Source: Nocardia ignorata NBRC 108230 (lineage in GTDB: Bacteria > Actinomycetota > Actinomycetes > Mycobacteriales > Mycobacteriaceae). Taken from it: 64,000 nt of DNA. The stretch is from NCBI RefSeq assembly GCF_001612905.1, contig NZ_BDBI01000011.1, positions 294,902 through 358,901 on the forward strand. The letters are read 5' to 3'. The notes below the pieces were generated by a model. It was not told the origin of the DNA. It ran no database searches and worked only from the letters and a program-made list of their open reading frames with translations. The translations under genes and the position numbers were made by a program. Every line of letters begins with the position of its first letter. The first letter of the stretch is position 1. Below are positions 51,950 through 60,782 of the stretch, one piece after another.

Positions 51950-52651
51950 CTACTTCGCCGGTGCGTTGAACGGCTGGTTGATGGTGGTGAAGTACTGGAT
52001 CGCCGCGCCGATGGCCACGGGCGCGGTGATGAAGATCTGCCCGGCCAGGGTGCCGAGCGCGCCTACGGCGAGGATGCCGCCGATGCAGCCGACCGCGGCG
52101 GCGGGCAGGAACGGGCCGAACAGGCCGACGATGGTGGCCGCGGCGACGGTGGCGCCGACGATGCCGCCGAGCACGCAACCCACCGCGGCGCCGCCGATAC
52201 CACCGACCAGGGTGCCGATCGCGGCGCCGGTGGAGATGGTGGTGGTCAGCCTGCTCCAGGCCGCCACCTCACGCTCGTATTCGCTCTTCCACGGTGCCTT
52301 GTCCTCGAAGGGCAGGGCGACCGGCTTGTAGACGGCCTGCGAGGCATCCAGCTGCGGGCTCAGTGTCGCCGTGTTGCCCGCGATCTCGGCCACGATGGGC
52401 AACTCGAACTCGTCCAGCCGGAAGGTCAACGGGGTGGCGGCGACGGTGGTGCCGTCGGGCGCCTTCACCTTGAACGCGCCGTCCTCGACGACCATGGAGC
52501 CGGCACCTGTGGTGATGACGGACTTACCGGCCACTTCCTGCGCAGTGAACTCGATCGGGGCGGGGGCCTGGGCCGACGCCGAGCCGGTGATACCGGCCGT
52601 GACGCCGATCGCGGCGGCGAGCAGCGCCGCGGCCGCAGCAGATTTCCTCAT
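51950..52651 (-). CDS. Secreted protein with glycine-zipper C-terminus (DUF8020-like)
   Basis: 233 residues. A signal peptide (about 1-27, ending SASAQA) is followed by a soluble beta-type domain (about 30-130) and a long Gly/Ala/Val segment (about 137-218) with repeated GxxxG spacing (IGTLVGGIGGAAVGCVLGG and further), like glycine-zipper proteins that insert in membranes as oligomers. Such proteins occur in many copies in Nocardia and I associate them with DUF8020; the function is unknown. Two cysteines lie inside the zipper. Monocistronic. Confidence 0.8.
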   Translation of the reverse strand: MRKSAAAAALLAAAIGVTAGITGSASAQAPAPIEFTAQEVAGKSVITTGAGSMVVEDGAFKVKAPDGTTVAATPLTFRLDEFELPIVAEIAGNTATLSPQLDASQAVYKPVALPFEDKAPWKSEYEREVAAWSRLTTTISTGAAIGTLVGGIGGAAVGCVLGGIVGATVAAATIVGLFGPFLPAAAVGCIGGILAVGALGTLAGQIFITAPVAIGAAIQYFTTINQPFNAPAK

Positions 52652-52739
52652 CGTATATTTCTTCCTCTCACATTCCCGGACGGGAATCGGGCGCGTCCGT
52701 TACGCGCACGTTCTGGGGGACAACCGATTCCGCGTGCGC

Positions 52740-53672
52740 TCACAGGTCGAGCACCAGGACGCCCGAGCGGGCCCGCGAGACGCAGAGCATCATCGTGGCG
52801 CCGCTGTCGCGTTCCTCAGGGGTGAGCAGCGAGTCGCGGTGATCGACCTCGCCGTCGAGCACCGGGGTCTCGCAACTGCCGCAGGTGCCTTCGCGACACG
52901 AGGTGAGCACCGCGATGCCCGCCGATTCGAGGACGTCGACGATGGACCGGTCGGCCGCCACTCGCATCGTGCGGCCCGTCTGCGCCAATCGGATCTCGAA
53001 GGCGGTGTCGGCATCCGTGGGCACGACCGGCCGTGGCACGAAGCGTTCGGTGCGCACGGTGACACCGCCCCGCGCGCCCGCTGCCTCGACCGCCGCCAGC
53101 AGCGGTTCGGGACCGCAGCAGTACACGGTCGCGCCCGGTCGGTCGGCCAGGATCTGCGCGATCGGCAGCAACCCGGCCTCGTCCTGCGGCACCAGGCGCA
53201 CCCGGGAGTCCGTGGCGAGGACGTCGGCGAAGGCCATGTGCGCGCGGCTCCGGGCGCCGTAGTGCAGCGTCCAGTCCGCACCCGCCCGGTCGGCGGCGGC
53301 GATCATCGGCAGGATCGGGGTGATCCCGATCCCGCCTGCCACGAAGGTGTATCGCGCGGCAGGAGTCAGCTCGAAGTTGTTGCGGGGCACCGAGACCGAC
53401 AGTGTGGTGCCGGGCAACGCTGTCCGGAACAGGGCGGCCGAACCGCCCCGGCCCCGGGGTTCGTGCAGCACCGCGATCCGCCAGTGGTCCCGGTCGGCGG
53501 GGTCACCGCACAGCGAGTACTGGCGCACCCCGGCGGCGCCCACCGCCACGTCGATGTGCGCGCCCGGCGTCCAGGCGGGCAACTGCCCGCCGTCGACCGC
53601 GGCGAGCACCAGGGCGAACACCGCGTCGGCTTCCTCGGTGCGGTCGATCACCCGCACGCTCACTTCGGTCAT
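52740..53672 (-). CDS. PDR/VanB-family FMN and 2Fe-2S oxidoreductase
   Basis: 310 residues in the phthalate-dioxygenase-reductase order: flavin-binding barrel (VRQYSLCGDP), NADH-binding domain (FVAGGIGITPILPMI, CCGPEPLLAAV), and a C-terminal plant-type ferredoxin with the cluster cysteines in CREGTCGSCETPVLDG plus a later Cys in MMLCVSRA. It passes electrons from NAD(P)H to an oxygenase. No partner oxygenase component is adjacent, so it could serve the P450s or the diiron desaturases. ATG 53672 has GAGGGG 8 bases upstream, better than ATG 53678. Confidence 0.92.
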   Translation of the reverse strand: MTEVSVRVIDRTEEADAVFALVLAAVDGGQLPAWTPGAHIDVAVGAAGVRQYSLCGDPADRDHWRIAVLHEPRGRGGSAALFRTALPGTTLSVSVPRNNFELTPAARYTFVAGGIGITPILPMIAAADRAGADWTLHYGARSRAHMAFADVLATDSRVRLVPQDEAGLLPIAQILADRPGATVYCCGPEPLLAAVEAAGARGGVTVRTERFVPRPVVPTDADTAFEIRLAQTGRTMRVAADRSIVDVLESAGIAVLTSCREGTCGSCETPVLDGEVDHRDSLLTPEERDSGATMMLCVSRARSGVLVLDL

Positions 53673-53752
53673 GCCCATCCCCTCGGCGGAATCGTTGTCG
53701 AGATCACCGTGGTGCAGCGGCGCCCGGTTCGCCGCCGTGGCATGGCGAGACG

Positions 53753-53780
53753 ATTGGACCGATCGACGTTCACTATCGCC
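53753..53780 (+). promoter_or_regulatory. Promoter block shared with 44913-44938
   Basis: ATTGGACC, GATCGACG, then CTATCGCC, nearly the same string as in front of the FAAL operon, 37 bases before the acyl-CoA dehydrogenase start in the divergent region with the PDR reductase. See the entry at 44913. Confidence 0.55.
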
Positions 53781-53817
53781 CCGGCCTCCGACCTGCCCGC
53801 CGCCCGAAACTGGCGGC

Positions 53818-54978
53818 ATGACTCCCGTGTCGGAACTGGTCGACAGGACCAGGCAGTTCGTTCGAGATCACGTCATTCCGGTGGAACGCGAGGTCGTGGT
53901 CGGTGGCCGGGTCACCGACGACGCCCTGCGCCTCGATTTGCAGAAGAAGGCCAAGGAAGCCGGTGTCTTCGGCCCCCTGTCCGATCCCGCCTACGGCGGC
54001 CTCGGCCTCGACACGAGGGCGCAGGCCGAGGTGCTCGAGGCGGCGGGCGCGAGCCTGCTCGGCCCACTGGCGGTCAACGCCTGGGCTCCCGACGACGGCA
54101 ACATCCACCTGCTGGCCGCGGTGGCCAACCCCGAACAGCAGCAGCGGTATCTGGCCCCACTGGCCTCCGGCGAGGTGCGCTCGGCCATCGCCATGACCGA
54201 GCCTGCCCCCGGCGCGGGTTCCGATCCGCGGATGCTGGCGACCGTGGCCGAGGAGACCGACACCGGCTGGGTCATCAACGGCCGCAAACACTTCACCACC
54301 GGCGCCCAGGGCGCCGCGTTCACCATCTGTGTCGCCGCGACCACGGACGGTCCGACGATGTTCCTGGTCGACCAGGACAATCCCGGCCTGCGGGTGGGAC
54401 GGCGGATGCCGACGCTGGATCACACCAGTGCCCCTGGCGGACACTGCGAGGTCGAGTTCGTGGACTGCGAGGTCGACGAGTCCGCGATCCTCGGCACCGT
54501 CGGCGGCGGCCTCGACCTGGCGCAGGCACGGCTGGCGCCCTCGCGGCTGGTGTTCTGCATGAACTGGCTCGGACTGGCGGTGCGCGCCCAGCAGCTGGCC
54601 GCCGAGCACATCACCGGCAGGCAGTCGTTCGGGGTCCCGATCGCCGACCACGGCATGGCCCAGGGCCTGATCGCCGACAACGAGATCGACATCGCCGCCG
54701 CGCGCAGCCTGATCCGCGCCACCGCCGCCACGATCGACGAGCACGGCGCCACCTCCGGGCAGGCCAGGCACGAGGCCTCGATCACCAAGACCTTCGTCTC
54801 CGAGGCGGTGTGGCGAGTGCTCGACCGCGCGGTGCAGCTGCACGGCGGGCTCGGCGTCTGCGAGGACTACCTGGTGGCCCGATTCCTGGTGGAGGCCAGG
54901 GCTTTCCGCATCTACGAGGGTCCGTCGGAGGTGTTGCGCTGGTCGATCGCGCGACGCGTCCTGCGCGGGCCGCGCTGA
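53818..54978 (+). CDS. Acyl-CoA dehydrogenase
   Basis: 386 residues. Family features: AMTEPAPGAGSDPR (flavin/substrate contact, about 122-135), INGRKHFTTGAQ, and the C-terminal helical domain with QLHGGLGVCEDYLVARF and the YEGPSEVLR segment, ARAFRIYEGPSEV. It oxidises an acyl-CoA to the 2-enoyl-CoA with FAD. The ATG at 53818 (MTPVSELVDR) fits the usual N-terminus. First gene of a nine-gene operon reaching 61584; promoter shared in sequence with the FAAL operon. Confidence 0.94.
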   Translation: MTPVSELVDRTRQFVRDHVIPVEREVVVGGRVTDDALRLDLQKKAKEAGVFGPLSDPAYGGLGLDTRAQAEVLEAAGASLLGPLAVNAWAPDDGNIHLLAAVANPEQQQRYLAPLASGEVRSAIAMTEPAPGAGSDPRMLATVAEETDTGWVINGRKHFTTGAQGAAFTICVAATTDGPTMFLVDQDNPGLRVGRRMPTLDHTSAPGGHCEVEFVDCEVDESAILGTVGGGLDLAQARLAPSRLVFCMNWLGLAVRAQQLAAEHITGRQSFGVPIADHGMAQGLIADNEIDIAAARSLIRATAATIDEHGATSGQARHEASITKTFVSEAVWRVLDRAVQLHGGLGVCEDYLVARFLVEARAFRIYEGPSEVLRWSIARRVLRGPR

Positions 54979-54990
54979 GAGGACGACGAG

Positions 54991-55515
54991 ATGACCCGCA
55001 GCATCGCCGGATTCGGCGCCGCTTACCCCGCCCTCGACCCCGACGCCGTCGACTTCGGCTATCTGCGCGACGCCTCGCAGGCGCTTGTACCGTTCGGCGC
55101 GCACGTCGGCACCGTGATCACCGAGATCTCGGCCACGCGTTCGGTGGTGGAGATCCCCGCCGAACCGGTGATGTGCAACCACATGGGCACCGTCCACGCG
55201 GGCGCGCTGTTCACCGCCGCCGACATCGCGGGCGCCGCGGCGTTCGTCGGCGCGGCCGCGCACCGCCTGCACGCCATCGACCGGCTGGTCCTGCGCGGCG
55301 GCACCGCCGCCTACCGGAAGCCGGCGCGTGGCCGCATCCGTGCGGTCGCCACCGTCGAAGCCGCCGAACTGGCCATGATCCTGGCCGCCACCGCGAACGC
55401 GCGTTACGGCCTGTCCGGACGCGCCGAACTGCTCGACGACAACGACGTGCTCACCGCCGAATTCACCTTCGACTACGTGTGCGATGTCCGCATCGCCGGA
55501 ACGGACGACCAATGA
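54991..55515 (+). CDS. Hotdog-fold protein (DUF4442/PaaI-like thioesterase)
   Basis: 174 residues. The hotdog helix motif is MCNHMGTVHAGALFTAADIAG (about 61-81), with His and Asp placed as in acyl-CoA thioesterases of the DUF4442 type. N-terminal ~45 residues are a helical extension. It lies 12 bases after the acyl-CoA dehydrogenase and its stop overlaps the next start (ATGA), so it acts in the same pathway, perhaps releasing a CoA ester. Confidence 0.82.
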   Translation: MTRSIAGFGAAYPALDPDAVDFGYLRDASQALVPFGAHVGTVITEISATRSVVEIPAEPVMCNHMGTVHAGALFTAADIAGAAAFVGAAAHRLHAIDRLVLRGGTAAYRKPARGRIRAVATVEAAELAMILAATANARYGLSGRAELLDDNDVLTAEFTFDYVCDVRIAGTDDQ

Positions 55516-56432
55516 ATTCCGCAACTCCCAGCGATTCCGCGACCGGTGGCGGACGGGTGGCCGACGGGCCCGCGACCACGCCTGACACCAGCACAGTCGA
55601 GACCGTCGACGGTGTGCGGTTCACCGTGCGCCGGCTGGCCGCCGCCGACCCCACCGCCCCGGTCGTGCTGATCCTGCCCGCGATGGCGATGAAGGCCCGC
55701 AACTACCAGTCGCTGGCCAAGGCGCTGCACGCCACCGGGCTTTCGGTGGCCACCGTCGATCTGCGCGCACACGGCGAGGCCGAGCCCGCGCTCGGCGAGC
55801 ACACCGATTTCGGGTACCGCGAGATGCTCGAAATCGACCTGCCCGCCATCGTTTCCGCGATCGAGGAGCACTTCCCGCAGGCGCCGCTGCACCTGTTCGG
55901 GCACAGCTTGGGTGGCCAGCTGGCCCTGCTGTTCGCCGCCGCCGAACCCGAGCGGGTCGCGGGGGTGACCGTGATCGGCACCGGCACCGTGTTCTGGTGG
56001 GCGTTCGGTCCGCGCCGCTGGTTCGAGGCGCTGAGCCAGATCCAGTGGATCGGTCTGGTCGCCCGCGTCAAGGGGCACTGGCCGGGTGGGGTGCTGATCC
56101 CGGCGCCGATGCCGGGCGGGGTGATGGTCGACTGGTCGATCCACTCGCTGACCAGCTACTACCGCCCGCGCGGCACCACCCGTCGCTACAACTCGCTGCT
56201 GGCGGAGATGACGTTGCCGGTGCTCGCGATCTCGCTGTCCGAGGACGTGCTCGGCCCGAAGTCCAATGTCGACTTCCTGGTGTCGCGCATGCCCGCCGCA
56301 CAGGTCACCCAGTGGCACATCGACGCGGATTCCGCGGTCGAGCACCGCGATCACTTCGCCTGGTTGAAGGATTCGCCCGCGATCGCGACCCAGGTGTCGC
56401 GCTGGATCACCACCGGCTCCGCGCCGGCCTGA
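55512..56432 (+). CDS. Alpha/beta hydrolase (lysophospholipase/monoacylglycerol lipase-like)
   Basis: 306 residues. After a ~28-residue disordered N-terminus the hydrolase fold shows VVLILPAMAMKARNY (oxyanion region), VDLRAHGEA, nucleophile elbow FGHSLGGQLALLF and a late His in VEHRDHFAW. The HSLGG elbow and the residues around it resemble YheT/lysophospholipase-type lipases; I cannot fix the substrate. Next to a glycerophosphodiester-type importer, a lipid ester substrate is plausible (inference). Overlaps the upstream gene by 4 bp. Confidence 0.85.
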   Translation: MNSATPSDSATGGGRVADGPATTPDTSTVETVDGVRFTVRRLAAADPTAPVVLILPAMAMKARNYQSLAKALHATGLSVATVDLRAHGEAEPALGEHTDFGYREMLEIDLPAIVSAIEEHFPQAPLHLFGHSLGGQLALLFAAAEPERVAGVTVIGTGTVFWWAFGPRRWFEALSQIQWIGLVARVKGHWPGGVLIPAPMPGGVMVDWSIHSLTSYYRPRGTTRRYNSLLAEMTLPVLAISLSEDVLGPKSNVDFLVSRMPAAQVTQWHIDADSAVEHRDHFAWLKDSPAIATQVSRWITTGSAPA

Positions 56433-56440
56433 GGAGAGAC

Positions 56441-57571
56441 GTGGCACGACTGCAGATCCAAGCGGTGTCGAAGAAGTTCGACACCGACTACGCGGTGCGC
56501 GAGGTGAGCCTCGACATCGCCGACGGCGAATTCATGGTGCTGCTCGGCCCCAGCGGCTGCGGCAAATCGACCCTCCTGCGGATGATCGCCGGACTGGAGG
56601 AACCCAGCGAGGGCCGGATCCTGGTGGGCGGCACCGACGTCACCGACGCCGCGCCGCAACGACGCGACCTGGCGATGGTGTTCCAGAGCTACGCGCTCTA
56701 CCCGCACCTGTCGGTGGCCAAGAACATCGGCTTCCCGCTACGGGCCCGGCGCAGGCCGCGCGCGGAGATCGCCGAGCGGGTGGCGGAGGTGTCGGCCACC
56801 TTGGAATTGTCGGCGCTGCTGGACCGGCGCCCGGTGGCGCTCTCGGGTGGACAGCGGCAGCGAGTCGCGTTGGCGCGGGCCATGGTTCGCGATCCGGGCG
56901 CGTTCCTGATGGACGAGCCGCTGTCGAATCTCGACGCCAAGCTGCGCAGCGCGACGCGTGCCGAACTGATCGCCCTGCACCAGCGGTTGGGGGCGACGTT
57001 CCTCTACGTGACCCACGACCAGGTGGAGGCGATGACGATGGCCTCGCGCATCGCGTTGCTCAACGAGGGCCGGGTCGAACAGTGCGGCACGCCCGCCGAG
57101 CTCTATGACCAGCCCCGCTCGACCTTCGTCGCCGGGTTCCTCGGTGCGCCGCCTATGAACCTGTTCCCCGCCGTCGTCACCGCGGACGGGGGCGCGCTGC
57201 GGGTGACCGCCGACGGGGTCGACGCCGCCCTCGCCATCACCGACGATCTCGACGCCGCCACCCCGGTGATCGCGGGCATCCGCCCCGAGCGCCTGCGCAT
57301 CGATCCCGCGGCCAACGACGTCCGCGGGACGGTGCGCATGGTCGAGAACCTCGGCAGCGAGGAACTGGTGCATCTCGACGCGGGCGCGACCAGCCTGTGC
57401 GTGCGTGCCGCGCGACCGGCCGGGGTCGCCGCGGGCGAGAACATCACCCTGCGCGTGGATCCCGCCGACATCCACCTGTTCGACCCCGACACCGGTTTGC
57501 GGCTGAGCTGGCGTGCGCCGCAACCGGATTCGCCGAAGGCCGTGGACGCGGCGGCCGTGCCCGTCCCCTGA
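56441..57571 (+). CDS. ABC transporter ATPase (UgpC/MalK type)
   Basis: 376 residues. Walker A GPSGCGKST, Q-loop VFQSYALYPHLSV, signature LSGGQRQRVALARA, Walker B FLMDEPLSNLDAKLR, H-loop VTHDQVEAM. The C-terminal ~120 residues are the MalK/UgpC regulatory TOBE domain. This is the energy subunit of the importer encoded by the following genes. GTG start after GAGGAGAG, 8 bases from the hydrolase stop. Confidence 0.95.
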   Translation: MARLQIQAVSKKFDTDYAVREVSLDIADGEFMVLLGPSGCGKSTLLRMIAGLEEPSEGRILVGGTDVTDAAPQRRDLAMVFQSYALYPHLSVAKNIGFPLRARRRPRAEIAERVAEVSATLELSALLDRRPVALSGGQRQRVALARAMVRDPGAFLMDEPLSNLDAKLRSATRAELIALHQRLGATFLYVTHDQVEAMTMASRIALLNEGRVEQCGTPAELYDQPRSTFVAGFLGAPPMNLFPAVVTADGGALRVTADGVDAALAITDDLDAATPVIAGIRPERLRIDPAANDVRGTVRMVENLGSEELVHLDAGATSLCVRAARPAGVAAGENITLRVDPADIHLFDPDTGLRLSWRAPQPDSPKAVDAAAVPVP

Positions 57572-57602
57572 TTTCCCGCACCACTCGATGAGGAGAACCA
57601 CC

Positions 57603-58970
57603 ATGAAACGCACCCTGCCCGTCCTGGGCGTGGTGTTCACCACCGCCGTCGCCCTGAGCGGCTGCGGTCTGGGCGGCACCGTGTCCTCGGACACCACTTC
57701 GACCGCGCAGATCCCGGAGCTGAAGCCCGACCAGCAGGTCTCGATCACCTTCGAGTCCTACAACTACGGTCTCGCCGGTGCCTGGACCGATACGTTCAAC
57801 GCGCTGATCGCCGACTTCGGCAAGAAGTACCCCAATATCAAGGTGACGGCGCAGAAGCCGCAGGGCAACAGCCCGAACCCGGCCACCGACACCATCTCCA
57901 GCATCCAGAACCAGATGGTCGCGGGCACCCCGCCCGATGTCGCCCAGCTCGGCTTCTCCGACCTGGACTTCACCATCAACCAGCTGCAGGCCAAGCCGCT
58001 CGACACCCTCGTGGGCACGCAGGAGGTGGCCCGCAACTTCGACGGCCGCCACGCCTACGCGCCGCGCGCCCGCGTTCTCGACGACTGGAACGGCCACACC
58101 TACGGTGTGCCGTTCGTGTTCTCCACCCCGGTGCTGTATTTCAACGCCTCGCTGTTCACCGAGGCCGGGCTCGATCCGGCCGAGCCGCCGGCCACCTGGG
58201 CCGAGGTCGCCACCACGGCCGCGCAGATCGCCGACCGCACCGGCAAAGGCGGTGTGTACATCGACTGCCTGACCAAGACCGCCAAGGACTGGTGCTTCCA
58301 GTCGATGGTGCGTTCCAACGGCGGCCGGGTCATCTCCGAGGATCGTCGCACCCTGACCTACGCCGACGCACCCGTCGTCGAGGTGACGCAGATGGCGCAG
58401 AACCTGGTGAATTCGGGCAGCATGCCCAAGCTCAACCAGAAGCAGGGTTACGAGGCGTTCGCGCGCGGTGAGATCGGCATGATCCTCGAGACCAGCGCCA
58501 TCCAGGGCACCTTCGTCACCGGCGCCAAGGACAAGTGGGATCTGCGTTCGGCGGCGATGCCCGCGTTCGGTGACAAGCCGACCGTGCCGACCAATTCCGG
58601 TGCGGGCCTGCACATCCTGTCCAACGATCCGGCCAAGCAGCGCGCCTCGTGGGAGCTGATCAAGTTCCTCACCAGCGAGGAGTCCTACATCAAGATCGCG
58701 CAGAACATCGGCTACCTGCCGCTGCGCACCGGTCTACTCGAAGATCCCGACGGCCTGAAGGACTGGGCCGCGAAGAACCCGCTGCTGAAACCGAACGTCG
58801 CCCAGCTCGCCACCATGGAGCCGTGGGTCTCCATGCCCGGCAACAACTATCTGCAGATGCGTGACGGCATGATGGACGCGGTCGAGGCGATCGTCTTCCA
58901 GGGCAAGGATCCGCAAGCGACCCTGACCGCGGCGCAGGCCGAGGGCGCCAAGCTCCTCCCGGCGGCATGA
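57603..58970 (+). CDS. ABC transporter substrate-binding lipoprotein (UgpB-like)
   Basis: 455 residues. Signal peptide with lipobox LSGC (Cys at about 21), then a type-2 periplasmic-binding fold of family 1: ISSIQNQMVAGTPPDVAQLG, YGVPFVFSTPVLYFNASLF, AFARGEIGMILETSAI, and WELIKFLTSEESY. Similar to glycerol-3-phosphate/glycerophosphodiester binding proteins (UgpB) by gene order and general similarity, though other sugars cannot be excluded. The ATG follows GAGGAGA. Confidence 0.92.
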   Translation: MKRTLPVLGVVFTTAVALSGCGLGGTVSSDTTSTAQIPELKPDQQVSITFESYNYGLAGAWTDTFNALIADFGKKYPNIKVTAQKPQGNSPNPATDTISSIQNQMVAGTPPDVAQLGFSDLDFTINQLQAKPLDTLVGTQEVARNFDGRHAYAPRARVLDDWNGHTYGVPFVFSTPVLYFNASLFTEAGLDPAEPPATWAEVATTAAQIADRTGKGGVYIDCLTKTAKDWCFQSMVRSNGGRVISEDRRTLTYADAPVVEVTQMAQNLVNSGSMPKLNQKQGYEAFARGEIGMILETSAIQGTFVTGAKDKWDLRSAAMPAFGDKPTVPTNSGAGLHILSNDPAKQRASWELIKFLTSEESYIKIAQNIGYLPLRTGLLEDPDGLKDWAAKNPLLKPNVAQLATMEPWVSMPGNNYLQMRDGMMDAVEAIVFQGKDPQATLTAAQAEGAKLLPAA

Positions 58971-59827
58971 TGAGTGATCTGACCATCGTCCAGCTCACCG
59001 ACACCCACCTGCGTCCGGCCGGTGAGCTCGTCCACGGTGTCGTCGACACCGACGCCAACCTCGCGCGGGTGCTCACCCAGCTGCGCGCGGCCGGGCAGCA
59101 CGTGGATGCCCTGGTGCTCTCGGGTGACCTGTCCGACAACGGGTCACCCGAGGCGTACCGGCGGCTGCGAGCGGCCGTGGAGCCGGTCGCGGCCGAGCTC
59201 GGGGCCGAGATCGTCTATGTGATGGGCAATCACGACGAGCGGGTCGGCTTCGGCGAGGAGCTGCTCGACCTGGCGCCCGGTTCGGTGGATCCGGCCCTTC
59301 CGCACGATTCGTGCGTCGAGATCGCGGGCCTGCGCGTCATCGCGCTCGACAGCACGACGCCGCTGCGGCACGAGGGCAAGCTCGAGCTCGAGCAGCTGGC
59401 CTGGCTGGCCGAGCAACTGCGTGTGCCCGCGCCGCGCGGCACCCTGCTCGTGCTGCACCACCCGCCGATTCCCTCGCCGGTGGCCACCGTCGACTTTCTC
59501 AAGCTCGAGGACGCCGAACGGCTGGCCGACGTGCTCGCGGGCTCGGACGTGCGGATGATCCTGTGCGGGCACAACCATCTGACCGCCGCGGCGGCGGTGG
59601 CGGGGATTCCCGTGTGGATCGGTCCGGCGTTGTCGTATCGGATCGATCCGATGGCGCCGGTGGGCAGGCATCGTGGGCTGGCCGGATTCGGGTACAGCCG
59701 GATCGATCTCGTCGGCGACACGATGCTCGCGACGGCTATCGAGGCGACTCCGGCGGTCTCGGTCTACGACCGGCCAGAGGCCGAGGTGCTCGAGCAATTG
59801 GCGGCGATCGCCGCGCGGACGCGGTGA
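58967..59827 (+). CDS. Metallophosphoesterase, GpdQ/CpdA-like phosphodiesterase
   Basis: 286 residues of the calcineurin-like class III phosphodiesterases: QLTDTHL, VVDTDANLARVL, LSGDLSDNG, MGNHDER, LVLHHPPIP and CGHNHL carry the two-metal site. The family includes cyclic-nucleotide (CpdA) and glycerophosphodiester (GpdQ) phosphodiesterases. Its position inside a Ugp-like import operon favours cleavage of imported glycerophosphodiesters. Start ATG 58967 or 58970 (ATGATGA junction with the binding-protein stop). Confidence 0.9.
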   Translation: MMSDLTIVQLTDTHLRPAGELVHGVVDTDANLARVLTQLRAAGQHVDALVLSGDLSDNGSPEAYRRLRAAVEPVAAELGAEIVYVMGNHDERVGFGEELLDLAPGSVDPALPHDSCVEIAGLRVIALDSTTPLRHEGKLELEQLAWLAEQLRVPAPRGTLLVLHHPPIPSPVATVDFLKLEDAERLADVLAGSDVRMILCGHNHLTAAAAVAGIPVWIGPALSYRIDPMAPVGRHRGLAGFGYSRIDLVGDTMLATAIEATPAVSVYDRPEAEVLEQLAAIAARTR

Positions 59828-59828
59828 C

Positions 59829-60782
59829 ATGTTCGTCATCGACGACCGGCAGGACCCGGCGCAGGCGGTGCCGAGCATCGCCGCGCCGGGTCCGCGCCGG
59901 TTCACCCGCCGCGCGCTGACCCGTCTCGTCGCGCCCTATCTGTATCTGGCGCCCGCGCTCGTCCTGTTGGTCGTGTGGACCTATCAGCCGCTGGCCCAGG
60001 CGGTCGAGCTGTCCACGTATTCGTGGAATCTGCTGCCGACCGCGCCGATGAAGCCGGTCGGCACCGCCAATTACGAACGGCTGCTGGATCTTCCGGCGTT
60101 CTGGGGATCCCTCGGCCGCACCGCGACCCTGATCGTGGGGTTGCTGCCGTTCACGGTGCTGTTGCCGGTGCTCATCGCGCTGGCGAGCCGGCGCGTGCAC
60201 GGCCGGGCCAGGACCGTCTATCAGGCGCTGGTGTTCGCGCCGTTCCTCGTCGCGCCGGTCGCCGCGGCGGCGGTGTGGCGGTGGCTGCTGCATCCGGGCA
60301 CCGGATTCGTCGACCAGCTGCTCGGCACCGGCCACAACTGGGTCTACGACGCCTCGACCGCGCAGGCGGTGATCATCGCGATCACGGGGTGGCAGCTGCT
60401 CGGTTTCGCGACGCTGGTGGTCTGGGCCGGACTGGCCGGAATCAGCGGCGACTACAGCGAAGCCGCGCGGGTCGACGGGGCGACACCGGGGCAGATCCGG
60501 CGCTGGATCACGCTGCCCCTGCTCTCCCCCACCCTGTTGTTCCTGGTGCTCACCACGGTGCTGCTCAGTCCCACCCTGTCCTTCCCGCTGATCGACTCGA
60601 TGACCCAGGGCGGTCCGTCGCAGGCCACGACCAACATCTACTACCTGCTCTGGGACTACGCGTTCCACAGCTTCGACGCCGGGCTCAGCGCCGCGGCGGG
60701 TGTGCTGTTGTTCGTCGGCTTCGGCGCGCTGGCCGCGGTGCTGGTCTGGATATCGGAAAAGGTTGCCGTTCATGATGATTGA
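59829..60782 (+). CDS. ABC transporter permease (UgpA/MalF-like)
   Basis: 317 residues with six membrane helices (first at about 33-56). The cytoplasmic EAA loop that docks on the ATPase is visible: EAARVDGATPGQIRRW then ITLPLL. It starts one base after the phosphodiesterase stop (ATG 59829) and overlaps the next permease gene by 11 bp. With the companion permease it forms the channel of the importer. Confidence 0.94.
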   Translation: MFVIDDRQDPAQAVPSIAAPGPRRFTRRALTRLVAPYLYLAPALVLLVVWTYQPLAQAVELSTYSWNLLPTAPMKPVGTANYERLLDLPAFWGSLGRTATLIVGLLPFTVLLPVLIALASRRVHGRARTVYQALVFAPFLVAPVAAAAVWRWLLHPGTGFVDQLLGTGHNWVYDASTAQAVIIAITGWQLLGFATLVVWAGLAGISGDYSEAARVDGATPGQIRRWITLPLLSPTLLFLVLTTVLLSPTLSFPLIDSMTQGGPSQATTNIYYLLWDYAFHSFDAGLSAAAGVLLFVGFGALAAVLVWISEKVAVHDD

